Assembly (NCBI GenBank): GCA_902491515.1
Contig: CABUIC010000006.1
Coordinates: 46,077-110,076 of the forward strand
DNA: 64,000 bases
Direction: 5' to 3'
Source: an uncultured Porphyromonadaceae bacterium
Lineage (GTDB): Bacteria > Bacteroidota > Bacteroidia > Bacteroidales > Muribaculaceae
Below the pieces are notes generated by a model, which was given only the letters and a program-made list of their open reading frames with translations, was not told the origin of the DNA and made no database searches. The position numbers and the translations under genes were made by a program. Below are positions 17,663-26,925 of this stretch, piece by piece (the first letter of the stretch is position 1; each line of letters begins with the position of its first letter).

Positions 17663-18010
17663 ATGAAAATCATCAAGAAATGCAAGACGGAAGCGCAGCG
17701 CGGCCTGCGCAGGATGGTCACCGGACGCGGCATCTCCAGCGAGTTTTTCCGGAAGAACTTCTTCGCCACGGGTCTTATACTGATTTTCTGCGTGGGGTTC
17801 ATCGCCATCCGCTTCGACTGCGTCACCTCCATGGAGCGCATCAAGAGTCTCGACCACCAGATCAAGGTGATGTGCACATACAAGCAGCGCGAGCGCTCCC
17901 GCTACACCACCCTCACACGCGAAATCACAATCAAGCACACCGTCGACTCCCTCGGCCTGGGGCTCGGAATCCCCGAGCAGTACCCCCTCTCGCTGACCTA
18001 CGAGGACTGA
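17663..18010 (+). CDS. ftsL: FtsL-like division protein
   Basis: A 115-residue bitopic membrane protein: a basic cytoplasmic N-terminus (about 35 residues), one membrane helix (about 36-52, FFATGLILIFCVGFIAIRF) and a periplasmic coiled-coil-like tail. FtsL sequence is poorly conserved, so the call rests on topology, size and position between rsmH and ftsI. It would join FtsB/FtsQ in the divisome and activate FtsWI. The ATG at 17663 is chosen because longer frames would overlap rsmH. Confidence 0.8.
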   Translation: MKIIKKCKTEAQRGLRRMVTGRGISSEFFRKNFFATGLILIFCVGFIAIRFDCVTSMERIKSLDHQIKVMCTYKQRERSRYTTLTREITIKHTVDSLGLGLGIPEQYPLSLTYED

Positions 18011-18052
18011 AGGACACTCCCTGACCTTTGACTTTTATCACACATACCGACC

Positions 18053-20233
18053 ATGACAGACAAAAACTCGGGCTACAGCCACTTCAAGGTTATCGGGCGC
18101 TTCGTGATTGTGCTTGCGCCGATAGTGCTCCTTGCCGTAGCCATCATCTTCAAGCTCGTCAACACCACAGTCGTGCACGGCGGCGACTATGAGAGAAAGG
18201 GCCTCGCCCGCCTGAGCGACACCATAAAGTCGGCGCCCATGCGCGGCGAAATACTCTCCTGCAAGGGCGAGATTCTCGCCACCAACCTGAGCTACTACGA
18301 CATGCGCATCGACTTCCGCGCCCCGCGTTTCAAAATCGTGGAGTACTACGACAGCATCCCACTCCTGGCCGACTCCCTGGCGAAATATTTCAGACAGCGC
18401 ACCCGCGAGGGCTGGGAGGCCTATCTGCGCAAGCCCCTCAGCGACAGCGTCCAGAACCGCTCGCGCTCCTTCCTCCTTCTCAAGGCCATCCCCGAGGACA
18501 TGATGAAACGCGTGCGCTACACCTTCCCCTTCTTCCGCGGATTCAGGAAGGCCACGCAGCACGGTCTCAAAGCCGAACCCGTAATCAAGCGGGCATATCC
18601 CTACGGCGACATGGCCGCGCTGAGCATCGGCCGCGTCGGCGAGGTCGAGGGCGGCGAGGTCCACGGCGTCAGCGGCCTCGAGAAGGCCCTCGACTCCATG
18701 CTCTACGGCACTCCCGGCATCAAGACCAAGCGCATGTTCACCCGCGGCGCAGGATACTGGGAGGACGTCCCGGCCCGCGACGGCACGAGCCTCATCACCA
18801 CTATCGACATCACCATGCAGGACATCCTCGAGTACGAGCTCGGCGACATGCTCATTAAGGCAAACGCCGACTGGGGCACGGCAATCCTCATGGAGACCGC
18901 AACAGGCGACATCAAGGCCATCTCCAACCTCGAGCGCGACAGCACCTCCGCCGAACCCCGCTGCATCGAGGCCATGAACCGCGCGGTCCTCGCATACGAG
19001 CCCGGTTCGGTTATGAAGGTCATGACCATGGCCCTCGCCCTCCACAAGGGCTACGCGCGGCCACTCGACCGCACATACCCCATCGGCCACTCCTACGCCT
19101 ACCTCGGCCGCAAGCCCATCACCGACACTCACTCCCCGGCTACTCTCCCCGTGAGCCGTTTCATGGAGTACTCCTCCAACATCGGCATGGTGAAACTCAC
19201 GATGCCCCACTACGAGAACGACCCCAACGCCTTCCGCGCCGACCTCGCCGAGCTCGGTTTCTTCGACAGGCTCAACACCGGAATTGCCCGCGAGCGCATT
19301 CCCTACTTCCCCAAGCTGCAGAACAACGTCGGCGGACGCCTCAACCTCTCGCGCATGGTCTTCGGCTACACCACGCAGATTCCCCCGCTCTACACCTGCG
19401 CCTTCTACAACGCCATCGCCAACGACGGCCGCTTCGTGCGCCCGCGCCTCGTCAAGGGCCACCGTCTCCCCGGCGGCGTCGACTCGCTTCTGGACGTGAC
19501 CTACGTCCGCGACCGCATCCTCTCCAGCGAGGACGCCGCCGCCCTCCGCAAGATGATGCACGACGTGGTCTGGGAGCAGGGCGGCACGGCCAAGCGCCTC
19601 AAGGACCCCATCGTCGAAATCGCCGGCAAGACCGGCACCTGCCTCCTCGCTAAGGAAGCCCCGCGCGACAGCCTCGGACGCCGCATCCCCGGCATCCCCT
19701 TCACCGGCGGCTATATCCCCGGACGCTACCGCGTGACCTTCTGCGGGTTCTTCCCCTACGATAAACCGCGCTACACGTGCATCGTCGTGGTCAGCGACCC
19801 GCGCGGAGCCTACCGCGGCGCCGCAGGCTCGGCGGGGGAAGTGGTGCGCAACGTTGCACGCAAGCTCTACTCCCGCGGCCTCTTCGCCGAGTCCACGGCC
19901 TTCGTCCCCGACTCCGCCGCCAGGCCAGTGGGACAGACCCCGACAATCTACGCCTCCTTCAACGCCGAGCGCTCCGCCACACTCCACAACAATCTGCGGA
20001 TGCGCACCTCGCGCACTATCATCCGGCCCGACAACGCATCCCGCACCCCCAGGGAGTCGACCGTGCCCGATGTCCGCGGCGTAGGACTCCGCGAGGCCCT
20101 TGCCGTCCTCGAGGGCGCGGGATATGCCGTGCAGTTCCAGGGCGTGGGCTACGTGGCCTCCCAGGAGCCTGCCGCGGGCGCCACTCTGCCTCCCGGTACG
20201 AAAGTCACGCTCCATCTGCGCCATCTCGACTGA
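18053..20233 (+). CDS. ftsI: Penicillin-binding protein FtsI (PBP3) with PASTA domain
   Basis: Septal peptidoglycan transpeptidase. Seen: N-terminal membrane anchor (about residues 14-34), dimerisation domain, then the transpeptidase with the active-site Ser319 in GSVMK (Lys322), the SSN motif in YSSNIG, and KTGT at 526-529. A single C-terminal PASTA domain (about 660-726, VPDVRGVGLREAL...PAAGATLPPGTKV) follows. The 726-residue length fits Bacteroidota FtsI. Its C-terminal end carries no stop-proximal terminator; a TATCTTTG promoter element lies just after the stop. Confidence 0.96.
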   Translation: MTDKNSGYSHFKVIGRFVIVLAPIVLLAVAIIFKLVNTTVVHGGDYERKGLARLSDTIKSAPMRGEILSCKGEILATNLSYYDMRIDFRAPRFKIVEYYDSIPLLADSLAKYFRQRTREGWEAYLRKPLSDSVQNRSRSFLLLKAIPEDMMKRVRYTFPFFRGFRKATQHGLKAEPVIKRAYPYGDMAALSIGRVGEVEGGEVHGVSGLEKALDSMLYGTPGIKTKRMFTRGAGYWEDVPARDGTSLITTIDITMQDILEYELGDMLIKANADWGTAILMETATGDIKAISNLERDSTSAEPRCIEAMNRAVLAYEPGSVMKVMTMALALHKGYARPLDRTYPIGHSYAYLGRKPITDTHSPATLPVSRFMEYSSNIGMVKLTMPHYENDPNAFRADLAELGFFDRLNTGIARERIPYFPKLQNNVGGRLNLSRMVFGYTTQIPPLYTCAFYNAIANDGRFVRPRLVKGHRLPGGVDSLLDVTYVRDRILSSEDAAALRKMMHDVVWEQGGTAKRLKDPIVEIAGKTGTCLLAKEAPRDSLGRRIPGIPFTGGYIPGRYRVTFCGFFPYDKPRYTCIVVVSDPRGAYRGAAGSAGEVVRNVARKLYSRGLFAESTAFVPDSAARPVGQTPTIYASFNAERSATLHNNLRMRTSRTIIRPDNASRTPRESTVPDVRGVGLREALAVLEGAGYAVQFQGVGYVASQEPAAGATLPPGTKVTLHLRHLD

Positions 20234-20241
20234 AAAATGCG

Positions 20242-20249
20242 TATCTTTG
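20242..20249 (+). promoter_or_regulatory. Possible internal -7 element (TATCTTTG) before murE
   Basis: Matches TAnnTTTG, 16 bases before the murE ATG, in the 32-base gap after ftsI. No good -33 element is seen 19 bases upstream, so it may be weak. Confidence 0.45.
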
Positions 20250-20265
20250 CAAAAAATTACCGAAA

Positions 20266-21741
20266 ATGAAGAAACTCGACATATTGCTCGACGCCATCCG
20301 GCCCGCGGCCCTCGAAGGTCCGCGTCCTGAAAGCGTCAGCGGACTCACCGACGACTCCCGCGCCGTGGAGCCCGGAGGCATGTTCGTGGCCGTGCGCGGC
20401 ACCGCCGTCGACGGCCACAGCTACATCGCCGCGGCCCTCTCCCGCGGAGCCTCCGCCATTGTCTGCGAGGAAATCCCCGACGGCATCCCCGCCGACCTCC
20501 GCGCCGGAGCCCTCTGGATTACCGTGCCCAACAGCTCCATAGCCCTCGGACTCCTCGCCTCCCGCTGGTGGGGCGACCCCTCGCGCGCGCTCACGCTCGT
20601 GGGCGTGACCGGTACAAACGGCAAGACCACCATCGCAACCCTCCTCTACCGCCTCGCCGGCGCAATGGGGGAGAAGGCCGGGCTCCTCTCCACCGTCGAG
20701 AACCGCATCGGCGACGAGGTAGTGCCCGCCACGCACACCACACCCGGGCCCCTCGAGCTCCAGGCCCTCCTCGCACGCATGGTCGAGGCCGGATGCTCCT
20801 TCTGCGCCATGGAGGTCAGCTCCCACGCCGCCGCACAGCACCGCATCGCGGGGCTCGACTTCTCAGGAGGCATCTTCACCAACCTCACACGCGACCACCT
20901 CGACTACCATAAGACTTTCAAGGCTTACCTCGAGGCCAAGAAGAGCTTCTTCGACAGCCTCGGCTCCGGCGCCTGGGCCCTCACCAACCTCGACGACCCC
21001 AACGGGCCCGTCATGGTACAGAACACCTCCGCCAGGCCCACCGCCACATATTCCATCCGCGGCGACGCCGACTTCCGCGTACAGGTCGTCGAGAACCGCC
21101 TCGACGGCATGCTCCTGAACTTCAACGGACGCGAGGTGGAGACCATGTTTGTCGGACGCTTCAACGCCTCGAACCTCGCGGCGGTCTACGGCGCGGGCGT
21201 GCTCCTCGGCTACCCCGTGGACGAGGTGCTCCGCGCCGTCAGCGCCATGCACCCCGTGGCCGGTCGTTTCCAGCCCTTCCGCTCCCCCTCCGCCGTGACG
21301 GCGATTGTCGACTACGCCCACACCCCCGACGCCCTCGAGAACGTCCTCTCAACAATAGCCGAAATCCTTGACGGCAAGGGTCGCATAATCACGGTCTGCG
21401 GCTGCGGAGGCGACCGCGACAAGGGCAAGCGCCCGCAGATGGCCGCCGTAGCCGCCCGTTACTCCCGGCTCGTGATTCTTACCAGCGACAACCCCCGCAG
21501 CGAGGACCCCGCGGAAATCGTCAGGGACATGCTCGCGGGAATCACCGACCCCTGCCTCCGCGCCCGCGTGCTCGTCAACCTTGACCGCCGCGAGGCAATC
21601 CGGAGCGCCGCCGCGATGGCCCGTCCCGGCGACCTCATCCTTGTGGCAGGAAAGGGCCACGAGACTTACCAGATAATCGGCAAGGAAACCCGCCACTTCG
21701 ACGACCGCGAGGAAGTGCGCGAAGCCCTCGGCATAAACTGA
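20266..21741 (+). CDS. murE: MurE, UDP-MurNAc-Ala-Glu:meso-DAP ligase
   Basis: Adds the third stem-peptide residue. Seen: ATP loop GVTGTNGKTTIATLL, the carbamylated-Lys region (HLDYHKTFKAYLEAKKSFF), and the DNPRSEDP motif that marks enzymes specific for meso-diaminopimelate rather than lysine, which fits the Gram-negative envelope. The protein has 491 residues. The ATG at 20266 follows the promoter-like element; the frame is open much further upstream only because of ftsI antiframe coding, so that extension is rejected. Confidence 0.96.
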   Translation: MKKLDILLDAIRPAALEGPRPESVSGLTDDSRAVEPGGMFVAVRGTAVDGHSYIAAALSRGASAIVCEEIPDGIPADLRAGALWITVPNSSIALGLLASRWWGDPSRALTLVGVTGTNGKTTIATLLYRLAGAMGEKAGLLSTVENRIGDEVVPATHTTPGPLELQALLARMVEAGCSFCAMEVSSHAAAQHRIAGLDFSGGIFTNLTRDHLDYHKTFKAYLEAKKSFFDSLGSGAWALTNLDDPNGPVMVQNTSARPTATYSIRGDADFRVQVVENRLDGMLLNFNGREVETMFVGRFNASNLAAVYGAGVLLGYPVDEVLRAVSAMHPVAGRFQPFRSPSAVTAIVDYAHTPDALENVLSTIAEILDGKGRIITVCGCGGDRDKGKRPQMAAVAARYSRLVILTSDNPRSEDPAEIVRDMLAGITDPCLRARVLVNLDRREAIRSAAAMARPGDLILVAGKGHETYQIIGKETRHFDDREEVREALGIN

Positions 21742-21760
21742 CCCCATAAAAGACGCAGAC

Positions 21761-23032
21761 ATGTTCTACTCCCTGTTTGAATCCCTCGCCCACAGCAGCT
21801 TCCCCGGCGCGCGCCTCATGAGCTACATCTCCTTCCGCTCGGGACTCGCATTCGTACTGAGCCTCCTGATCGGTATGATTGTGGGCAGCTACATAATCCG
21901 CCGCCTCGGCCGCATGCAGGTGGCCGAAAAGGCCCGCGAGCTCGGAATCGAGGGCGAGGCCCGAAAGAGCAAGACCCCCACTATGGGCGGTATCATAATC
22001 CTCGTCTCCATTCTCGTGCCCTGCCTGCTGATCGGCGACCTTTCCAACATCTACATGCTCCTGATGCTCCTCACCACCGTCTGGCTCGGCGCTCTCGGCT
22101 TCCTCGACGACTACAAGAAGCTGAAGTACCACAACAAGGACGGCATCAAGGGCCGCTACAAGATTATCGCCCAGGTCGGAATCGGCGTGATTGTCGCCAC
22201 GACAATGTACCTCAACCCCGACATGGTCATAGTCGAGAACTCCGAGGTAATCTCCGAGCAGACCCAGCTCGTCGAGGAGGTCATCTACAACGAAGGCGAC
22301 GTCGTGAAGTCCCCGCAGACAACCATTCCCTTCGTCAAGAACAACAACTTCAACTACTCCTGGCTCACGGAATGGATGGGCGGCAACGCCGCTGAAATCG
22401 GCGGATGGGTCATCTTCCTCCTCGTCACCGTCTTCTTCGTCATGGCCACCAGCAACGGCGCCAACCTCAACGACGGCCTCGACGGCCTATGCTCAGGCCT
22501 CTCGGCCATCGCCGGAGTGGCCCTCATGGCAATGGCATACCTCGGAGGCAACATCATCTACTCCTCCTACCTTAATATAATGTATGTCCCCGGCTCCTGG
22601 GAGCTCGTGGTCTTCATGGCCGCCTTTGTCGGCGCCCTCGTCGGGTTCCTCTGGTACAACGCCTCCCCCGCAACAGTCTTCATGGGCGACACCGGCTCCC
22701 TCACCCTCGGAGGCATAATCGCCGTCTGCGCCATCCTCATCCACAAGGAGCTCCTCCTCCCCATTCTCTGCCTCCTCTTCTACCTCGAGGACTTCTCCGT
22801 GGCCCTTCAGGTCGGAGTCTTCAAGGCCACGAAGGACGCCGCCGGAAACGGTCGCCGCGTGCTCCGCATGACCCCGCTCCACCACCATTTCCAGCGCGAC
22901 GCCGGGAGCGTCCCCCGCGTGCTCTTCGACTTCCCCAAGGCGAGGATTCCCGAGCAGAAAATCGTCATGCGCTTCTGGATTGTCGGCATGATTCTCGCCG
23001 CAATCACTTTTGTCACACTCAAGATTCGTTAA
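21761..23032 (+). CDS. mraY: MraY, phospho-MurNAc-pentapeptide transferase
   Basis: Makes lipid I from UDP-MurNAc-pentapeptide and undecaprenyl phosphate in the inner membrane. Seen: multiple membrane helices, KTPTMGG, the Asp-rich LGFLDDYKK, NLNDGLDGL and GDTGSLTLGG motifs, and the HHHFQ signature near the C-terminus. At 423 residues it is longer than E. coli MraY because of an insertion after the second cytoplasmic loop (about residues 155-205), common in Bacteroidota. Confidence 0.97.
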   Translation: MFYSLFESLAHSSFPGARLMSYISFRSGLAFVLSLLIGMIVGSYIIRRLGRMQVAEKARELGIEGEARKSKTPTMGGIIILVSILVPCLLIGDLSNIYMLLMLLTTVWLGALGFLDDYKKLKYHNKDGIKGRYKIIAQVGIGVIVATTMYLNPDMVIVENSEVISEQTQLVEEVIYNEGDVVKSPQTTIPFVKNNNFNYSWLTEWMGGNAAEIGGWVIFLLVTVFFVMATSNGANLNDGLDGLCSGLSAIAGVALMAMAYLGGNIIYSSYLNIMYVPGSWELVVFMAAFVGALVGFLWYNASPATVFMGDTGSLTLGGIIAVCAILIHKELLLPILCLLFYLEDFSVALQVGVFKATKDAAGNGRRVLRMTPLHHHFQRDAGSVPRVLFDFPKARIPEQKIVMRFWIVGMILAAITFVTLKIR

Positions 23033-23050
23033 TCCAAGCTACTGCATACA

Positions 23051-24400
23051 ATGACTAAGCGACTTGTAGTCCTCGGCGCCGGCGAAAGCGGCACAGGCGC
23101 CGCCATCCTTGCCAAGGACCTCGGCATGGACGTCTTCCTTAGCGACTGCGGAAAAATCTCCGACCACTACCGCTCCGTACTCGAAAAAGAGGAAATCCCC
23201 TTCGAGGAAGGCTCGCACACCCCCGCGCTAATCCTCAGCGCCGACGAGATTGTCAAGAGTCCAGGCATTCCCCTCGACGCCCCGATGGTCGCCGCGGCCA
23301 TGGCCAAGAACATCCCCGTGGTCAGCGAAATCGAGTTCGCCGGACGATACGCCGGCGACGCGAAGATGGTCTGCATCACAGGCAGCAACGGCAAGACCAC
23401 AACCACTCTCCTCACATACCACATCCTCCGCGAGGCAGGGCTCGACGTGGGCCTCGCCGGTAACGTCGGTTACAGCCTCGCCTGGCAGGTCGCACGTGAG
23501 CCCCATAAGGTCTACGTCATCGAGCTCAGCTCCTTCCAGCTCGACAACATGTACGACTTCAAGGCCAACATCGCCGTGATTATGAACATCACCCCCGACC
23601 ACCTCGACCGCTACGACCACAAGATGGAGAACTACGTCCGCGCGAAGTTCCGAATCCTCCGCAACATGACCGGCGAGGACTCCTTCATCTACTGGAAGGA
23701 CGACCCCGTCATCAACGCCCAGCTCGAGAAAATCACCGTCGAGGCCCGTATGTATCCCTTCGCCGAAACCCGCGAGGAGGACACAGCCGCATACGTCGAC
23801 GCCGAGAACCGACTCATCCTCGACACCCCCGGCGAACACCTCGAGATGCCCCGCGCCGACCTCGCACTCCACGGCCTCCACAACCTCTACAACTCCATGG
23901 CCTCCGGACTCAGCGCGTCGCTCCTGAACATCCGCAAGGAGACAATCCGCCGCGCCCTCAGCGACTTCGAGCCCGTAGAGCACCGCCTCGAACCCGTCGC
24001 AACCATCGACGGCGTCCGATGGATCAACGACTCCAAGGCCACAAACGTAAACTCCTGCTACTACGCCCTCGAGGCCATGAGTGGCCCCACGGTCCTCATC
24101 CTCGGCGGAAAAGACAAGGGCAACGACTATTCCGAAATCCTGCCCCTCGTCCGCAAGCGCGTGAAAGCCATCGTGGCCATGGGTGTGGACAATAAGAAAA
24201 TCATCGACTTCTTCTCCGGGGAAGTCAGGGACATAGCCGACACCCACAGCCTCGCCGATGCCGTCGAAGCCTGCCGACGCTTCGCTTCCGAAGGCGACAC
24301 AGTCCTCCTATCCCCCTGCTGCGCGAGCTTCGACCTCTTCAAAAGCTACGAGGACCGCGGCCGCCGCTTCAAAGAAGCCGTAAAAGCAATGGAAAAATAA
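23051..24400 (+). CDS. murD: MurD, UDP-MurNAc-Ala:D-Glu ligase
   Basis: Adds D-glutamate to UDP-MurNAc-L-Ala. Seen: N-terminal Rossmann LGAGESGTGAAILAK, the P-loop ITGSNGKTTTTLLTYHIL, the NITPDHLDRYDHKMENYVRAK region with the carbamylated Lys, and the C-terminal WINDSKATN and LLSPCCASFDLFKSYEDRG motifs. The 449-residue length is standard. The 78-base gap to ftsW carries the 9-base repeat. Confidence 0.97.
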   Translation: MTKRLVVLGAGESGTGAAILAKDLGMDVFLSDCGKISDHYRSVLEKEEIPFEEGSHTPALILSADEIVKSPGIPLDAPMVAAAMAKNIPVVSEIEFAGRYAGDAKMVCITGSNGKTTTTLLTYHILREAGLDVGLAGNVGYSLAWQVAREPHKVYVIELSSFQLDNMYDFKANIAVIMNITPDHLDRYDHKMENYVRAKFRILRNMTGEDSFIYWKDDPVINAQLEKITVEARMYPFAETREEDTAAYVDAENRLILDTPGEHLEMPRADLALHGLHNLYNSMASGLSASLLNIRKETIRRALSDFEPVEHRLEPVATIDGVRWINDSKATNVNSCYYALEAMSGPTVLILGGKDKGNDYSEILPLVRKRVKAIVAMGVDNKKIIDFFSGEVRDIADTHSLADAVEACRRFASEGDTVLLSPCCASFDLFKSYEDRGRRFKEAVKAMEK

Positions 24401-24413
24401 CAAAAGCCGACTT

Positions 24414-24449
24414 AGGTCAGCTATAATAGCTGACTTAGCTAAAATAGCC
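24414..24449. repeat. 9-base-period AGCT repeat between murD and ftsW
   Basis: About four 9-base units (CAGCTATAA, TAGCTGACT, TAGCTAAAA, TAGCCAAAT, approximate phase) in the murD-ftsW gap. It shares a 16-base exact match with the coding repeat at 5912-5927. Confidence 0.65.
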
Positions 24450-24478
24450 AAATCCCCGCCAACAAACTCTAAACTACT

Positions 24479-25816
24479 ATGGAAGCCACTCTGCCCGCCT
24501 CTCCCGCCGACGACGTCAGGAAACTGACGTCCAAGGTCCGCACCGACCACCACATCTGGGGTATCTACATCTTCATCGTCCTGATTTCCATCGTCGAGCT
24601 CTTTTCGGCTTCTATCCAGGAAGTGAACCCCGGCGACATCTACGGCCCCATCAAGCGCCACGTCCTCTTCCTCGGCGTGGGGCTCCTCATCATGCTCGGC
24701 CTACAGTTCGTCCACTACCGCCGTATATACGCCGCCATTCCCTTCTACTTCGCCATCAGCTTCATAGCCATGCTCTACGTCCTGCTCTTCGGAACGAGAA
24801 TCAACGGAGCCGAGCGAGCCATCGACCTCGGATTCGCCACTGTCCTCCCCGCGGAGTTCCTCAAGCTCGGCGCCGCCCTCATCGTGGCATGGATTCTGAG
24901 CCGCTCGAAGCTCCGCAACAACGGCCGCGTGTCCTTCCGGGGATTCCTGTGGTGCACGGCGGCCATAGGCGCGAGCTGTCTCATACTCATCTTCCAGGGC
25001 CTCTCCAACGCCATCCTCGTAGGAATTATAGGCATGGCAATGATGCTTGTCGGAGGAGTCGAGTGGAAGCATTTCGGAATAGGCGCCCTCGTGATAGGCC
25101 TCGCCGGCCTTTGCTTCGTGGGCTACATGACGCGCGAGAAACCTCTCGAGGACATCTCCCCCGAACAGATGAGGGTCTACACCCTCAACAAACAGGACCC
25201 CGACAGCGTCCGCGCGGGCGAGGCCCGCGGCAAGACATGGAAGGCGCGCATCGACCGCTTCCTCGCACCCGACAAGCACCTCGCGAAAATCACCGACGAC
25301 AACAAGCAGGAACAGATGAGCTTCATCGCCCAGGCCCACGGAGGCCTCTTCGGTGTCGGCGTCGGCAACTCCCGCGAGAACGCCCGCCTGCCCCTCGCTT
25401 TCTCCGACTACATCTACGCCATCATCATCGAGGAGCTCGGCCTCTTCGTCGGACTCCTTCTCCTTCTCAGCTATCTCTGGCTTCTCGGACGCGCCGCCCA
25501 CCTCACCATGAACTTCCGCCAAACCCTCCCCGGCATCATGGTCATCGGATGCGCCTTCGTAATCGTGCTCCAGGCCCTCTACCACATGGCAATCGTCTCG
25601 GGAGTCGCTCCCGTCTCGGGACAGCCCCTCCCGCTGATATCCAAGGGCGGAACCGGCGTCATAGCCACATCTATCGCTTTCGGCATCATGCTCAGCATCA
25701 GCCGCCACGCCGCTCGCTACAACGACTCCGTAGCCGTCAAGCAGGAGCTCGCCGTACTCCCCCAGAGCCTCCAGAGCGACAATCCTCTCGTACCTAAAGA
25801 CGCAATCACAGACTGA
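24479..25816 (+). CDS. ftsW: FtsW, septal SEDS glycosyltransferase
   Basis: Polymerises lipid II at the septum with FtsI. Seen: about ten membrane helices, the large periplasmic loop, GVGVGNSRENARLPLAFSDYIYAIIIEELG, and the C-terminal PVSGQPLPLISKGGTGVI signature. A 30-residue cytoplasmic N-terminus precedes the first helix. The 445-residue length is normal. murG follows with a one-base gap. Confidence 0.95.
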   Translation: MEATLPASPADDVRKLTSKVRTDHHIWGIYIFIVLISIVELFSASIQEVNPGDIYGPIKRHVLFLGVGLLIMLGLQFVHYRRIYAAIPFYFAISFIAMLYVLLFGTRINGAERAIDLGFATVLPAEFLKLGAALIVAWILSRSKLRNNGRVSFRGFLWCTAAIGASCLILIFQGLSNAILVGIIGMAMMLVGGVEWKHFGIGALVIGLAGLCFVGYMTREKPLEDISPEQMRVYTLNKQDPDSVRAGEARGKTWKARIDRFLAPDKHLAKITDDNKQEQMSFIAQAHGGLFGVGVGNSRENARLPLAFSDYIYAIIIEELGLFVGLLLLLSYLWLLGRAAHLTMNFRQTLPGIMVIGCAFVIVLQALYHMAIVSGVAPVSGQPLPLISKGGTGVIATSIAFGIMLSISRHAARYNDSVAVKQELAVLPQSLQSDNPLVPKDAITD

Positions 25817-25817
25817 C

Positions 25818-26924
25818 ATGAAAGCAATAATCAGCGGCGGTGGCACCGGCGGCCACATCTTCCCCGCTCTCTCGATAGCCGCGGCGATACGCCGGAGACA
25901 CCCCGATGCCGAAATCCTCTTCGTCGGCGCCGAAGGACGCATGGAAATGGAACGCGTCCCCGCCGCAGGATATAAGATTGTCGGGCTACCCGTCAGCGGG
26001 TTCGACCGCAAGCGCCTCTGGCGAAATTTCCGCGTTCTCTGGCGCCTGTACAAGAGCATCCGCCGCGCCAAGAAGCTCATCCGCGACTTCCGCCCCGACA
26101 TCGCGATCGGGGTCGGCGGATATGCCTCCGGTCCCACTCTCTCCGCGGCGCAGGAGGCCGGAATCCCCACCCTCCTTCAGGAACAGAATTCCTATCCCGG
26201 CGTCACCAACAAGATGCTCGCAAAGGACGCCGCGGCGATATGCGTGGCATATCCCGGACTTGAGCGTTTCTTTCCGGCCGAGAAAATCGTCATGACCGGA
26301 AATCCCGTCCGCCCCTCGCTCCTCGAGTGCTCCGCGAGCCGTGAGGACGCCAAGAAGGCCCTCGGCTTCGATCCCGCGAAGCCCCTTCTCCTCGTTGTCG
26401 GAGGAAGTCTCGGCGCACGCACCCTCAACGAGGCGATTATTGCCAACGCGCTCGACGGGGCGGTCGCCCGTGCCGGATTCCAGCTCCTCTGGCAGACCGG
26501 TAAGAGCGACGGCGAGCGCTGCCGCAAGGTCTTCGACGAAAAGAAACCCTCCGACGTCCGCTGCACAGTCTTCATCTCCGACATGGACCTCGCCTACCGC
26601 GCCGCCGACCTCGTCGTGGCCCGCGCCGGCGCAGGAACTATCAGCGAGCTCGAGCTCCTCGGCCTCCCCGCCATCCTCGTGCCCTCCCCCAACGTCGCCG
26701 AAGACCACCAGCGAAAGAACGCCGAGGCCCTCGCCTCACGCGACGCCGCCATAATGGTCCTCGACAAGGACGCTCCGGCCGCACTCTGGCCCGAAGTCCT
26801 CCGCCTCATGGCCGACCCCGCCGCGCGGGAAAATCTCTCCGGAAACATCCTCCGTCTCGCTCAGCGCGACAGCGATGAAAAAATCGTCGACCGAATCGAC
26901 AGAATCCTCAACCTCAAGAACTGA
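25818..26924 (+). CDS. murG: MurG, lipid II synthase
   Basis: Transfers GlcNAc to lipid I on the inner face of the membrane. Seen: SGGGTGGHIFPALSIA at the start, GVGGYASGPTL, LQEQNSYPGVTNKMLA, and the UDP-GlcNAc-binding VVARAGAGTISELELLGLPAILVPSPNVAEDHQ-type region (here given in parts; acceptor motif at about residues 263-300). GT28 family, 368 residues. murC starts one base after its stop. Confidence 0.97.
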   Translation: MKAIISGGGTGGHIFPALSIAAAIRRRHPDAEILFVGAEGRMEMERVPAAGYKIVGLPVSGFDRKRLWRNFRVLWRLYKSIRRAKKLIRDFRPDIAIGVGGYASGPTLSAAQEAGIPTLLQEQNSYPGVTNKMLAKDAAAICVAYPGLERFFPAEKIVMTGNPVRPSLLECSASREDAKKALGFDPAKPLLLVVGGSLGARTLNEAIIANALDGAVARAGFQLLWQTGKSDGERCRKVFDEKKPSDVRCTVFISDMDLAYRAADLVVARAGAGTISELELLGLPAILVPSPNVAEDHQRKNAEALASRDAAIMVLDKDAPAALWPEVLRLMADPAARENLSGNILRLAQRDSDEKIVDRIDRILNLKN

Positions 26925-26925
26925 C